NCBI RefSeq assembly: GCF_028209885.1
Contig: NZ_JAQLEM010000002.1
Location: forward strand, 47,469 to 111,468
DNA from: Collinsella aerofaciens
Lineage (GTDB): Bacteria; Actinomycetota; Coriobacteriia; Coriobacteriales; Coriobacteriaceae
Direction: 5' to 3'
DNA: 64,000 nucleotides
Shown here: positions 9,414 to 18,344 of the stretch, in pieces
Layout of the letters: every line of letters begins with the position of its first letter
Position numbering within the stretch: the first letter of the stretch is position 1
Program-made: the position numbers and the translations under genes
Notes under the pieces: model-generated
The model's input: the letters and a program-made list of their open reading frames with translations, nothing else
Told to the model about the DNA's origin: nothing
Databases searched by the model: none

Positions 9414-10838
9414 ATGATAGAGATCGCCGTCAACAACCTCGCGGCCGCAACAGGGGCCCGAACCGTGACGGGAGAAGCCGATCGGGTATGCCGCGGGTGC
9501 GTTATCGACTCGCGCCAGGTCGAGGAAGGGACGATTTTCGTCGCCTTTCCCGGTGAAAACGTCGACGGCAATGATTTTGCTTCCCGTGCCGTCCAGTCGG
9601 GTGCCGGCGCCGTCGTGATGACGCGTGAGCCCGAGGCCGAGCTGGTCTCGCTGGCGCAGGACAAGGGGTGCGCCATCCTGCTGACCGATGATCCCGAGGA
9701 GTTTCTGCTGCGTTTGGCGCACACGTATCGCCTGGAGCTTGGCTGCCTGGTCGTTGGTATTACCGGTTCCATCGGCAAGACGACGACCAAGGACGTGCTC
9801 GCCGCCGTGCTCGCCAAGCGCTATCGTGTCTGGGCCACCAAGGGCAATTTCAATAACCTGATCGGCATGCCGCTCACGGTGCTTTCCGCTCCGGCCGATA
9901 CCGAGGTCCTGGTGCTCGAGATGGGCATGAACCATTTCCACGAGATTGAGCGCCTGTCCCAGTCCGCCAATCCCAACCTTGCCATCGTGAGCAAGATTGG
10001 TACCTCTCACATCGGCATTTTGGGCAGCCGCGAGAACATCGCCCGCGCTAAGGCCGAGATTGTCCAGGGTATGTGCGCCGCCGGCGACTTCTTGCCGCTG
10101 CTGGTTTTGGGCGGTGAGGACGACTTTACGCCGTTCATTCGCGATACGTTCGCCCAGCCTGCTGGTATCGATGTGATGCTGGCCGGCGTCTCGGACGATG
10201 ATGAGGTCCGCGCCCGCGACATTCGTGTTGATGACGAAGGCCGTCCGGTCTTTACGCTCGATTTTGGCCAGGGTGAGACGACCGATACCATGCTTGCCAT
10301 CCCCGGCGTGCAGTCCGTCCCAAATGCCGTTAAGGCCGCCGCAGTTGCCTATCGCCTGGGCGTGACGCCCGAGCAGATCGATGCTGCCTTTAGAGGCCTC
10401 ACGATCACCGGTCACCGCCAGGAGATCAAGCGCGCCAAGAGCGGTGCACGCATCATCGACGATTCCTATAACGCCAGTGCCGAATCCATGGCTGCTGGCC
10501 TCGATCTGCTGTGCTCGCTTTCGTGCACGGGGTCTCGTATGGCGATCCTGGGCGAGATGGGCGAGATGGGCGACGAGGCTCCTCGCATGCATGAGCTCGT
10601 GGGCGCCTATGCCGCCGCCAAGAAGCTCGACATGCTGGCGTGCGTGGGTGGTGAGCTGGCCCAGCTTATGGCCGATGCCGCGCGAATGATGGGCATGGAC
10701 GAGGACCGCGTCCAAGTGTTCTCCGATTATCAGCAGGTGCTCGACCGCATGGGCGGCGCGCTTGAAAAACATGATGTTGTACTGGTCAAGGGTTCCCGCT
10801 TTGTTGAGCTCGACCGCTTTGTGGAAGGCGTGTGCTAG
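9414..10838 (+). CDS. murF: UDP-N-acetylmuramoyl-tripeptide--D-alanyl-D-alanine ligase
   Basis: Adds D-Ala-D-Ala to the UDP-MurNAc-tripeptide with ATP, completing the pentapeptide precursor in the cytosol. Seen: the N-terminal DSRQVEEGTIFVAFPGENVDGNDF block, the ATP-binding GITGSIGKTTTKD, the Mur-ligase NFNNLIGMPLT and EMGMNHFHEI motifs, and DDSYNASAESM. At 474 aa it is complete. AGGGGAGC precedes the ATG. The 126-base gap after ftsI has TACAAT at two places but no convincing -35, so a weak internal promoter is possible. murE, normally just upstream, is missing here. Confidence 0.95.
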   Translation: MIEIAVNNLAAATGARTVTGEADRVCRGCVIDSRQVEEGTIFVAFPGENVDGNDFASRAVQSGAGAVVMTREPEAELVSLAQDKGCAILLTDDPEEFLLRLAHTYRLELGCLVVGITGSIGKTTTKDVLAAVLAKRYRVWATKGNFNNLIGMPLTVLSAPADTEVLVLEMGMNHFHEIERLSQSANPNLAIVSKIGTSHIGILGSRENIARAKAEIVQGMCAAGDFLPLLVLGGEDDFTPFIRDTFAQPAGIDVMLAGVSDDDEVRARDIRVDDEGRPVFTLDFGQGETTDTMLAIPGVQSVPNAVKAAAVAYRLGVTPEQIDAAFRGLTITGHRQEIKRAKSGARIIDDSYNASAESMAAGLDLLCSLSCTGSRMAILGEMGEMGDEAPRMHELVGAYAAAKKLDMLACVGGELAQLMADAARMMGMDEDRVQVFSDYQQVLDRMGGALEKHDVVLVKGSRFVELDRFVEGVC

Positions 10839-10841
10839 CCC

Positions 10842-11861
10842 ATGTTCGGCAATCCCTCGTATCCAACGTATCAGGCTTTTTTGGGGCTTGGCATCGCCGC
10901 CGCCATTGCGCTGCTGCTCATGCCGTGGTGGATCAAGCTACTCAAGGTCGAGGGTATCGGCCAGCAGGTTCGTGCCGACGGCCCCAAGCGTCATTTGGTT
11001 AAGCAGGGAACGCCCACCATGGGTGGCGTTGTCATCCTCGTCGCGATCTCGCTGACCTGCCTGCTGATGGGCAAGCTCACCACCGAGCTCGTGCTCGTGC
11101 TGCTCGCCACGCTGGCGACCGGCGTGCTGGGCCTGATCGACGACCTGACCTCCGTTACGCATGGGCGCTCGCTCGGTCTGACGCCCCATGCCAAGATGAT
11201 CGGCCTAACCATTATCTGTGTCACCTTTACGGTACTTGCCGTCAACTGGTGCGGCGTCGCCCCCGAGATTCGTTTTCCCGGCGGCCTGACGATTGACCTC
11301 GGTGTTCTTTCGACCACCATCTGTGGCCTTTCGTTCCCGTGGCTCTACATTGTCTTTTGCTGGCTGATGATCGCCGGTCTTTCTAATGCCGTGAACCTGA
11401 CCGATGGCCTTGACGGTCTTGCTGGCGGCACCTCCATGATTGCCATGCTCGCCATGGCCGCCATGGCGTTTTTGCACGGAGACGTGAACCTGTCCATCTT
11501 CTGCACCGCGTGTGCCGGTGCCTGCTTGGGCTTTCTGTGGTTCAACTGCTATCCGGCGAGCATCTTTATGGGCGATACCGGCTCGCTTGCCCTGGGCGCC
11601 GCGTTTGCCTGCACGTCCATCATGACCAACACCGAGGTCGTCTCCCTCATCATCGGCGGCCTGTTTATCGTTGAGACCCTGTCGGTCATGATTCAGGTTG
11701 TCTACTTCCACTTTACGCACAAGCGCGTCTTCCTTATGGCGCCCATCCATCATCATTTCGAAAAGAAGGGCTGGGCCGAGACCAAGGTCGTCATCCGTTT
11801 TTGGATTATCGCTGCGGCCTTTGGTGCCGTTGGCCTTGCTCTGTTCTTCCAGTTGGGATAG
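10842..11861 (+). CDS. mraY: phospho-N-acetylmuramoyl-pentapeptide transferase MraY
   Basis: Integral membrane enzyme that transfers phospho-MurNAc-pentapeptide to undecaprenyl phosphate, making lipid I. About ten membrane helices are evident. Signature cytoplasmic loops are intact: GLIDDLTSVTHGRSLGLT with the Asp pair, NAVNLTDGLDGLAGG, MGDTGSLALGA, and APIHHHFEKKGWAETKVV with the HHH motif. At 339 aa it is normal. It starts three bases after the murF stop. Confidence 0.97.
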   Translation: MFGNPSYPTYQAFLGLGIAAAIALLLMPWWIKLLKVEGIGQQVRADGPKRHLVKQGTPTMGGVVILVAISLTCLLMGKLTTELVLVLLATLATGVLGLIDDLTSVTHGRSLGLTPHAKMIGLTIICVTFTVLAVNWCGVAPEIRFPGGLTIDLGVLSTTICGLSFPWLYIVFCWLMIAGLSNAVNLTDGLDGLAGGTSMIAMLAMAAMAFLHGDVNLSIFCTACAGACLGFLWFNCYPASIFMGDTGSLALGAAFACTSIMTNTEVVSLIIGGLFIVETLSVMIQVVYFHFTHKRVFLMAPIHHHFEKKGWAETKVVIRFWIIAAAFGAVGLALFFQLG

Positions 11862-11870
11862 TGGTCTTTC

Positions 11871-13277
11871 ATGCCTCTTGCTGATGTCTTTAGCCTGCTC
11901 GTTTTGGGTCAGGGCAAATCCGGTCTCGATGTCGCCCGCTGGGCGCTGGCACATCCCGAGCGCGTAAGCGCCGTTACCGTGTATGGCGGCGGCACCTCTG
12001 AGCCCAATGACGCCACGCGTGCGCTCGAGGCTGCTGGTGCGTCGTTTGTCTATGGGACCGAACAGGTCGAGGGCGCCTATGACGTATGCGTGACGTGCCC
12101 GGGCATCTCGGAGTTCTCGGGCTTCTTTAAGGCCGGGCGCGATCATGCCGCCCAGATTATGGGCGAGCCCGAGTTTGCCTATCGCCTGTCGCCCGATAAC
12201 TGGATTGCCATCACGGGTACCAATGGCAAGACGACTACCACGTCGCTGACTGATTATCTGCTCAAGGCTGCCGGCGAGGCCAGCGTTGCTGTCGGCAACA
12301 TCGGCGAGCCGCCGGTCAACGAGATTGACGGCCGAGCCCACAACGAGTGGTTTGTGGCTGAGCTCTCGAGCTATCAGATTGCTACGACTACCGAGCTCCA
12401 TCCTCGCGTGGCGGTGCTGCTCAACATCACTCCCGACCACTTGGGCTGGCATAAGAGCCATAACAACTATGCGCTTGCCAAGATCAAACTGTTTGACAAT
12501 ATGGTTGATGACGATCTGGCGGTTGTCGACGTCGAAGACGCCGGCATTCACGAGTTCGATGAGTACATCTACACGCCGGGTCGTCGCATCTGCAAGGTTG
12601 CCTTTGACGAGCCTGAGGGCGAGGATGCCGCCTTTGTGCGCGATGGCAAGATGATCGTGCGTCTGAAGGGCGTCGAGACCCCGCTCATCGCTACATCCGA
12701 GCTCAAGATCTCGGGCCATCACAATGTTATCAATGCCCTGTGTGCTGCCACGGCTGCCTTGGCAGTCGGTGCCGATGTCGATGGTGTCTGCCGCGGTCTG
12801 GCCTCGTTCCAGCCGCTCGAGCACCGCGTGGAGCCGTGTGGCGAGATTGACGGCGTGCGCTACGTCAACGATTCCAAGGCGACCAACACCGATGCGGTCG
12901 AGAAGGCACTGACGGCATTTCCCGATGACGACGTGATCTTGCTGCTCGGCGGCCACGATAAGGGCACGCCGCTCACGGACTTCGCGCGCGTCGTTATGGA
13001 CAACGTGCGCTCGGTCGTCTGCTTTGGCGATGCGCGCGAGCGCTTCACCGCCGCTATGGACGAGGCTGATGTCGATGGCGATGTGGATATCGCCCAGGCG
13101 GATGACCTGCGCGACGCCGTGGACGTTGCCCGTTCGCTTTCGAGCCGTGGCGATGTGATCTTACTTTCTCCTGCCTGCTCTTCGTTCGATGAGTTCTCGG
13201 GCTATGAGGAGCGCGGCCGCGTGTTTAAGGACTACGTGGCTCAGCTTGCCGCTACAGCGAAATCACAAATGGAATAG
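11871..13277 (+). CDS. murD: UDP-N-acetylmuramoyl-L-alanine--D-glutamate ligase
   Basis: Adds D-glutamate to UDP-MurNAc-L-Ala. The Rossmann-like N-terminus carries VLGQGKSGLDVARW, followed by CPGISE, the ATP loop ITGTNGKTTTTSL, ELSSYQI, LNITPDHLGWH, and the C-terminal VNDSKATNTDAVEKAL and SPACSSFDEFSGYEERGRVFK blocks. At 468 aa it is complete. It is nine bases downstream of mraY. No frame break was seen. Confidence 0.96.
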   Translation: MPLADVFSLLVLGQGKSGLDVARWALAHPERVSAVTVYGGGTSEPNDATRALEAAGASFVYGTEQVEGAYDVCVTCPGISEFSGFFKAGRDHAAQIMGEPEFAYRLSPDNWIAITGTNGKTTTTSLTDYLLKAAGEASVAVGNIGEPPVNEIDGRAHNEWFVAELSSYQIATTTELHPRVAVLLNITPDHLGWHKSHNNYALAKIKLFDNMVDDDLAVVDVEDAGIHEFDEYIYTPGRRICKVAFDEPEGEDAAFVRDGKMIVRLKGVETPLIATSELKISGHHNVINALCAATAALAVGADVDGVCRGLASFQPLEHRVEPCGEIDGVRYVNDSKATNTDAVEKALTAFPDDDVILLLGGHDKGTPLTDFARVVMDNVRSVVCFGDARERFTAAMDEADVDGDVDIAQADDLRDAVDVARSLSSRGDVILLSPACSSFDEFSGYEERGRVFKDYVAQLAATAKSQME

Positions 13278-13285
13278 GGGTTGCG

Positions 13286-14806
13286 GTGAGAGAGGAGAGC
13301 CCCCGACAAGGTATGAGGAGGCCCGACTCGGACCGTGCTTCCTCACGTCGCACCACACCGCGTTCCAGCCACGGTGGGCAGTCGTTTAGCGAACGCTATA
13401 TTGCCGGCGTTCCCGCCCGTATCATGCGCCCCCGTTTGATATTCATGGCCTGCTTGTTTACCTTGGTATGCTTTGGCCTGCTGATGGTGTACTCGGCGTC
13501 TTCGGTCGAGGCGCTGCACGAGAATGGCTCGGCGACGTTTTTTCTGGGTCGACAGGCCGCGTTTGCCGTGGTCGGTGTTCTGGCGCTGATTGCCATCGTG
13601 CGCGTTTTGCCGGACAGCTGGTTTGGGGAGGATGTGCTCAGGATCTTCCTTATCGGCATGATAGGGCTACTGCTTCTGGTGTTCTTGGTGGGCAGCGGCA
13701 GCCGTGGCGCCACGCGCTGGCTCAACATCGCCGGTATTCAGTTCCAGCCTTCCGAGTTTTTAAAGCCATTTGCCATTGCGTATTCGGCCATCATGCTTGA
13801 TCGCTTCTTTTCGCCCGGTGGCAACATCAACGAATTCCTTCGCAAGATGGGCATCTACCTGGGCATTTCGCTCTTTCTGATCTTTATCCAGCCCGATTTC
13901 GGTACTGTCCTGATCATCCTGTTGACCCTCATGTGCATGGCGTTGTTTGCGGGTCTCGACCCCAGATTTATCATCGGCGTGCTAATCTTCGGCATTCTCG
14001 TGATCGTGATTGCGCTTGTCGCAGAGCCGTACCGTATGGTGCGTATTCAGGTTGCCTTGAACCCTTGGGCCGACGAGTATGGTGACGGCTATCAGGCCAC
14101 GCTTGCAATCATGGCCTTTGCCTCGGGCGGTCTGTTCGGCCGCGGCATTGGCAACTCAACCATGAAGTACTCGTATCTGCCCGAAGCGCACAACGACTAC
14201 ATCTTGGCCATCATTGGCGAGGAAGTCGGTTTTGTCGGAACCGTGCTGTTCTTCTTGGTGTTTGCGATGCTGATCTACTCGGCGTTTCGCATTGCCGAGC
14301 AGGCGACCGATCGTCGGGGCGCGCTTATGGCGTCTGGCTCCGCGGTCATTCTCGCGGTGCAGTTTTTGATTAATGCGCTGGGCATCCTCAACGTGTTTCC
14401 CATGACGGGCAAACCGCTGCCGTTTATTAGCTACGGCGGTTCGTCGATTATTGTGTCGCTCATGCTTGCCGGGTTGATCTTGCGCGTTTCGTACGAGAGC
14501 GCCCGCCGCGATGAGTATGACCGCCGCCGTGAGAGCTTTGCCGTTATGGATGAGAGTACCGCCGGCGTGCCCCACGTGCGCGGCGAGCGATCTTCGCGTA
14601 ACGGTTTTACCGTCCTGGATGGCTCTGCGACCGAGCCGGCAGCTCGTCCACGCTCGCGAACGGCTCCGCAAGGTCGTCCGCAGCGCCCCAGCCCTCGCAA
14701 CGCGGGCGGCGGATATAATCGAATCGATTTGAACTCGGACCCGTCGGCGCGTCTGCGTACCGACGACCAGGGACCGCGTGTACGAAGGGACTACCATGAC
14801 CGATAA
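13286..14806 (+). CDS. ftsW: septal peptidoglycan glycosyltransferase FtsW (SEDS family)
   Basis: Polymerises lipid II at the septum with the PBP encoded at 7422. About ten membrane helices follow a hydrophilic N-terminus of ~45 residues. SEDS signatures: LLMVYSASS, GATRWLNIAGIQFQPSEFLKP, AHNDYILAIIGEEVGFVG, and GKPLPFISYGGSSI. The Arg/Ser/Pro-rich C-terminal tail of about 100 residues is probably cytoplasmic and disordered. GTG 13286 was used; ATG 13313 with GAGGAG upstream is an equal alternative. The stop overlaps murG by 11 bases. Confidence 0.94.
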   Translation: MREESPRQGMRRPDSDRASSRRTTPRSSHGGQSFSERYIAGVPARIMRPRLIFMACLFTLVCFGLLMVYSASSVEALHENGSATFFLGRQAAFAVVGVLALIAIVRVLPDSWFGEDVLRIFLIGMIGLLLLVFLVGSGSRGATRWLNIAGIQFQPSEFLKPFAIAYSAIMLDRFFSPGGNINEFLRKMGIYLGISLFLIFIQPDFGTVLIILLTLMCMALFAGLDPRFIIGVLIFGILVIVIALVAEPYRMVRIQVALNPWADEYGDGYQATLAIMAFASGGLFGRGIGNSTMKYSYLPEAHNDYILAIIGEEVGFVGTVLFFLVFAMLIYSAFRIAEQATDRRGALMASGSAVILAVQFLINALGILNVFPMTGKPLPFISYGGSSIIVSLMLAGLILRVSYESARRDEYDRRRESFAVMDESTAGVPHVRGERSSRNGFTVLDGSATEPAARPRSRTAPQGRPQRPSPRNAGGGYNRIDLNSDPSARLRTDDQGPRVRRDYHDR

Positions 14807-15911
14807 AATGACCGTTGCTATTGCAGCCGGCGGCACGGCAGGACACATCAACCCCGCGCTCGCCTTGGCCGAAGAACTGCGTGACCGTGGCCACCACGTT
14901 GTGTTCGTGGGCCAGTCGCGCAAGCTCGAGGGTCGTCTGGTCCCCGAGGCTGGGTTTGATTTTGTGCCCATTACGGTCACGGGCTTCGACCGCTCCCGTC
15001 CTTGGACGGCGCTGACCTCGCTGTGGCGTGTCAACAAGGCCAAACGTGCGCTCGCCAATCATTTCTCAAAGGTCGGCAAGCCCGATGCCGCCATCGGTTT
15101 TGGTGCCTATGTCGAGGTTCCGCTGCTGGGGTGGTGCAAGGGCGCGGGCGTTCCGTATCTGCTGCATGAGCAGAACTCTGTTCCGGGCCTGGCCAACAAG
15201 ATGATGAACTCCCACGCCGCCCGCGTGTGCATCTCGGTGCCGGCAGCGCGTTCGGTCTTTGAGCGCGAAGGTGACCCTGACCACGTGCTCATGACCGGTA
15301 ACCCCGTACGTCGCTCGGTGATCGAGGGCAATCGCGCTCGCGGCCGCAAGGCACTTGGTGTTCCCGAGGACGCTACGCTGCTGCTCGTCTTTGGCGGTTC
15401 ACTTGGCGCCCAGCACCTCAACGAGCGCGTGGTTTCGCTCAAAAACGAGCTGCTTTCGCGCAAGAATCTCTATGTGTTGCATTCGACGGGTGCCGACGGC
15501 TTTGAGGAGACCGAGCGCGCTTTGGCGCTGACGCCCGAGGAGGCGAAGCGTTACCGCGTCCAGACATACATCGACAACATGGGCGATATGCTGGCTGCTG
15601 CCGATTTGGTGCTCTCGCGTTCGGGCGCATCGAGCGTGGCCGAGATCGCTGCGCTCGCCGTGCCTTCGGTGCTCGTGCCGTACCCGCATGCGACAGCCGA
15701 CCACCAAACCACCAATGCCCGTTATCTGGTCGACGCCGGGGCCGGCGTGCTCTGCGCCGATGCCGATATCGACGGTTCTGCCTTTGCCGATGAGCTGCTG
15801 CACCTGGTCGATGACGCGGCGGCACGCGACGCCATGCGTCAGGCGGCGCGTGGTCTGGCTCAGGATAGGGCCGCCGCTCTTCTGGCGGATGCGGTAGAGG
15901 GTTTGCGTTAG
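14796..15911 (+). CDS. murG: UDP-GlcNAc:lipid I GlcNAc transferase MurG
   Basis: Membrane-associated GT-B glycosyltransferase that turns lipid I into lipid II. Motifs: AAGGTAGHINPALALAEEL near the start, LLHEQNSVPGLANK, VFGGSLGAQHLNE, and SRSGASSVAEIAALAVPSVLVPYP. ATG 14796 was chosen over GTG 14778 because GAAGGGA lies just before it and it places the glycine loop at the usual distance. It overlaps the ftsW end, which suggests coupled translation. Length 371 aa. Confidence 0.96.
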   Translation: MTDKMTVAIAAGGTAGHINPALALAEELRDRGHHVVFVGQSRKLEGRLVPEAGFDFVPITVTGFDRSRPWTALTSLWRVNKAKRALANHFSKVGKPDAAIGFGAYVEVPLLGWCKGAGVPYLLHEQNSVPGLANKMMNSHAARVCISVPAARSVFEREGDPDHVLMTGNPVRRSVIEGNRARGRKALGVPEDATLLLVFGGSLGAQHLNERVVSLKNELLSRKNLYVLHSTGADGFEETERALALTPEEAKRYRVQTYIDNMGDMLAAADLVLSRSGASSVAEIAALAVPSVLVPYPHATADHQTTNARYLVDAGAGVLCADADIDGSAFADELLHLVDDAAARDAMRQAARGLAQDRAAALLADAVEGLR

Positions 15912-16008
15912 TTAGACGGGATATCGTCGGTCGCCCTCGCGCTGATGCGGTAGGTGCGGTACAGTTAACAGGTTACAGGCAGTGTTTACGCAAGGAGTAC
16001 ACGAGCAC

Positions 16009-17427
16009 ATGGCTGATTCCCAGACTGCAACCTCCGCGCCCGGGTTTAAGAGCGCCCACTTTATCGGTATCGGCGGCGCCGGCATGAGCGGCATCGCCCT
16101 CGTTCTGCACGAGCGTGGTTATGCCGTTACCGGCTCCGACCTTAAGACGTCACGTTATATCCGCCAGCTTACCCGCGCTGGTGTGAAGGTGCATGTGGGC
16201 CATGAGGCCGCCACGATCGACGAGGTCAAGCCCGACGTGGTTGTTGTCTCCACCGCTATTCCGGAGTCCAACCCTGAACTCGTGCGCGCTCGCGAGCTTG
16301 GTATTCCCGTGTGGCCCCGTGCCAAGATGCTCTCTGCTTTGGGCCACGGCTACACCACCGTCGCTGTTGCCGGCACGCATGGCAAGACCACCACGTCTTC
16401 GATGTGCGCCACCATGCTCGACCGCATGGGCCTGGATCCGAGCTTCTTGATCGGCGGCATCGTCGAGGGCTATGACACGAACGGCAAGAACGGCTCGGGC
16501 GACTACTTTGTCGCCGAGGCCGACGAGTCCGACAGCTCCTTCCTGTTCCTGAACCCCAACGTGGTCATTGTGACCAACGTCGAGGCCGACCACCTCGATC
16601 ACTACTCGGGTATCGAGGAGATCGAGGCAACTTTCGCCAAATTCATGAGCTTGGTGGGTGAGGACGGCACCGTCATCGTCTGCGGTGAGGACCCGCATCT
16701 GGTCGAGCTCGCCAAGTCGACGGGCCGTCACGTGCTTTCCTACGGCTTTGCCGAGAGCAACGACATCGTCTGCATGCACCCGGATGTCAAGGGCATCCAG
16801 AGCGACTTTATCGTTCGCTTTGAGGACGGCACTGAGCACGCTGTGGAGATCAAGAGCAATCCCGGTCGCCACAACATGCTCAACGCCACGGCGGTGCTCA
16901 CCGTCGCCCATGTCCTGGGCCTTGACATCGACGCCGCCGCCAAGGCGCTCTCGAGCTTTGAGGGCGTCCGCCGTCGCTTTACCCACGTGGGCGATATCGA
17001 TGGCATCACTGTGGTCGATGATTACGGCCATCACCCCACCGAGATCAAGGCGACGCTTGCTGCTGCTTCGTCGCTGGGCTACAAGCACGTCGACGTCGTG
17101 TTCCAGCCGCACCGCTATTCGCGCCTGCAGGCCCTGTGCGACGACTTTGCCGATGCATTTGCCAATGCCGATAAACTGCTGCTGATTGATGTGTTCTCGG
17201 CTGGCGAGATGCCCATTCCGGGTGTCACCTCTAAGATGCTCGCCGATACCGTGCGCGCCAAGCATCCTGGCAAGGAGGTCGTGTACTGCTCCAGCCGTCT
17301 TGAGCTCAATCAGGAGCTCGAGCAGATGGTGGGCGAGGGCGATCTGCTGCTCACTATGGGTGCCGGTGACGTTACGACCGTCGGCCCCGAGTTCATTGAG
17401 TATCTGACTGCCAAGAAAGACGCTTAA
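16009..17427 (+). CDS. murC: UDP-N-acetylmuramate--L-alanine ligase
   Basis: First of the Mur amino-acid ligases; adds L-Ala to UDP-MurNAc with ATP. Seen: the dinucleotide-like HFIGIGGAGMSGIALVL, ATP loop GTHGKTTTSSM, EADESDSSFL, TNVEADHLDHY, FEGVRRRF and DDYGHHPTEI. At 472 aa it is complete. ATG 16009 has AAGGAG 11 bases upstream; GTG 15982 is in frame but less likely. The 97-base gap after murG shows no clear promoter or terminator. Confidence 0.96.
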   Translation: MADSQTATSAPGFKSAHFIGIGGAGMSGIALVLHERGYAVTGSDLKTSRYIRQLTRAGVKVHVGHEAATIDEVKPDVVVVSTAIPESNPELVRARELGIPVWPRAKMLSALGHGYTTVAVAGTHGKTTTSSMCATMLDRMGLDPSFLIGGIVEGYDTNGKNGSGDYFVAEADESDSSFLFLNPNVVIVTNVEADHLDHYSGIEEIEATFAKFMSLVGEDGTVIVCGEDPHLVELAKSTGRHVLSYGFAESNDIVCMHPDVKGIQSDFIVRFEDGTEHAVEIKSNPGRHNMLNATAVLTVAHVLGLDIDAAAKALSSFEGVRRRFTHVGDIDGITVVDDYGHHPTEIKATLAAASSLGYKHVDVVFQPHRYSRLQALCDDFADAFANADKLLLIDVFSAGEMPIPGVTSKMLADTVRAKHPGKEVVYCSSRLELNQELEQMVGEGDLLLTMGAGDVTTVGPEFIEYLTAKKDA

Positions 17428-17432
17428 GTCTA

Positions 17433-18344
17433 ATGGGTCTGTTTAACGCCGTCATGGCGCTCTCGGGCATGATCGACACGGATGTGATCGAGGACGAGCG
17501 CCTTGCGCGTCATACGAGCTATCGTATCGGCGGCAAGGCCGACCTCTTTGTGACGTGCCATAGCTATCATGCCCTCCGCCGCGCCGTGGCGGTGCTCGAT
17601 CGCGAGCAGGTGCCGTGGGTCATCATCGGTAAGGGCTCCAATCTGCTGGTTGCTGATGGCGGTTATCGCGGTGCCGTCATTTCGCTCGGACGTGAGTTTC
17701 AGCGCACGGTTGTTGCCGATGACGGTTGTACGCTGACGGTCGGTGCGGGCGTGATGTTTGCGCGCCTGGTCAACGATGCCCTGTCGCGTAGCCTCTCGGG
17801 CCTTGAGTTTGCCGTCGGCATCCCTGGTTCGGTCGGCGGTGCGATATCTATGAATGCCGGCACACGGACCGAGTGGATTGGCTCGCTGGTTGAGGATGTC
17901 GTAACGTTTGACCCGGCATCCGGTATCAAGCATTATGCGGGGTCCGAGATCACTTGGGGCTACCGCGAATGTAGCCTTCCCCGCAATGAGATCATCCTCG
18001 AGTGCGTGCTCAAGCTTAAACCGGCGCCCAAGGCCGACATTCGCGAGCGCATGGAACGGTACCTGACGAGGCGCAAGCGTACGCAGCCCATGGGTCGCGC
18101 ATCCTGCGGGTCGGTCTTTCGCAACCCGCCCGATGCGAGTGTGGGCAAGCTTATCGAGGATTGTGGATTAAAGGGTTTTTCGATTGGCGGCGCGGAAGTT
18201 TCGCCCGTTCACGCTAATTTTATCGTTAATAACGGAACTGCCTCGGCCGATGACGTTGCCGCGGTTATCAGACATGTGCACGGAAAGGTGAGGGAGGCGT
18301 ATGGCATCGAGCTCAGACCGGAAGTTAAATTCCTCGGCTTCTAG
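17433..18344 (+). CDS. murB: UDP-N-acetylenolpyruvoylglucosamine reductase
   Basis: FAD/NADPH enzyme that reduces UDP-GlcNAc-enolpyruvate to UDP-MurNAc. FAD-binding motifs: HTSYRIGGKADLFV, IIGKGSNLLVADGG, and GLEFAVGIPGSVGGAISMNAG. The catalytic serine lies in ASCGSVFRNP and the late EDCGLKGFSIGGAEVSPVHANFI block is present. At 303 aa it is a normal type II MurB. Its last 44 bases overlap the start of ftsQ. Confidence 0.95.
   Translation: MGLFNAVMALSGMIDTDVIEDERLARHTSYRIGGKADLFVTCHSYHALRRAVAVLDREQVPWVIIGKGSNLLVADGGYRGAVISLGREFQRTVVADDGCTLTVGAGVMFARLVNDALSRSLSGLEFAVGIPGSVGGAISMNAGTRTEWIGSLVEDVVTFDPASGIKHYAGSEITWGYRECSLPRNEIILECVLKLKPAPKADIRERMERYLTRRKRTQPMGRASCGSVFRNPPDASVGKLIEDCGLKGFSIGGAEVSPVHANFIVNNGTASADDVAAVIRHVHGKVREAYGIELRPEVKFLGF

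Noticed and set aside
11205..12956. 583-aa minus-strand frame across mraY and murD
   Set aside because: Crosses two certain genes on the other strand; composition-driven shadow.
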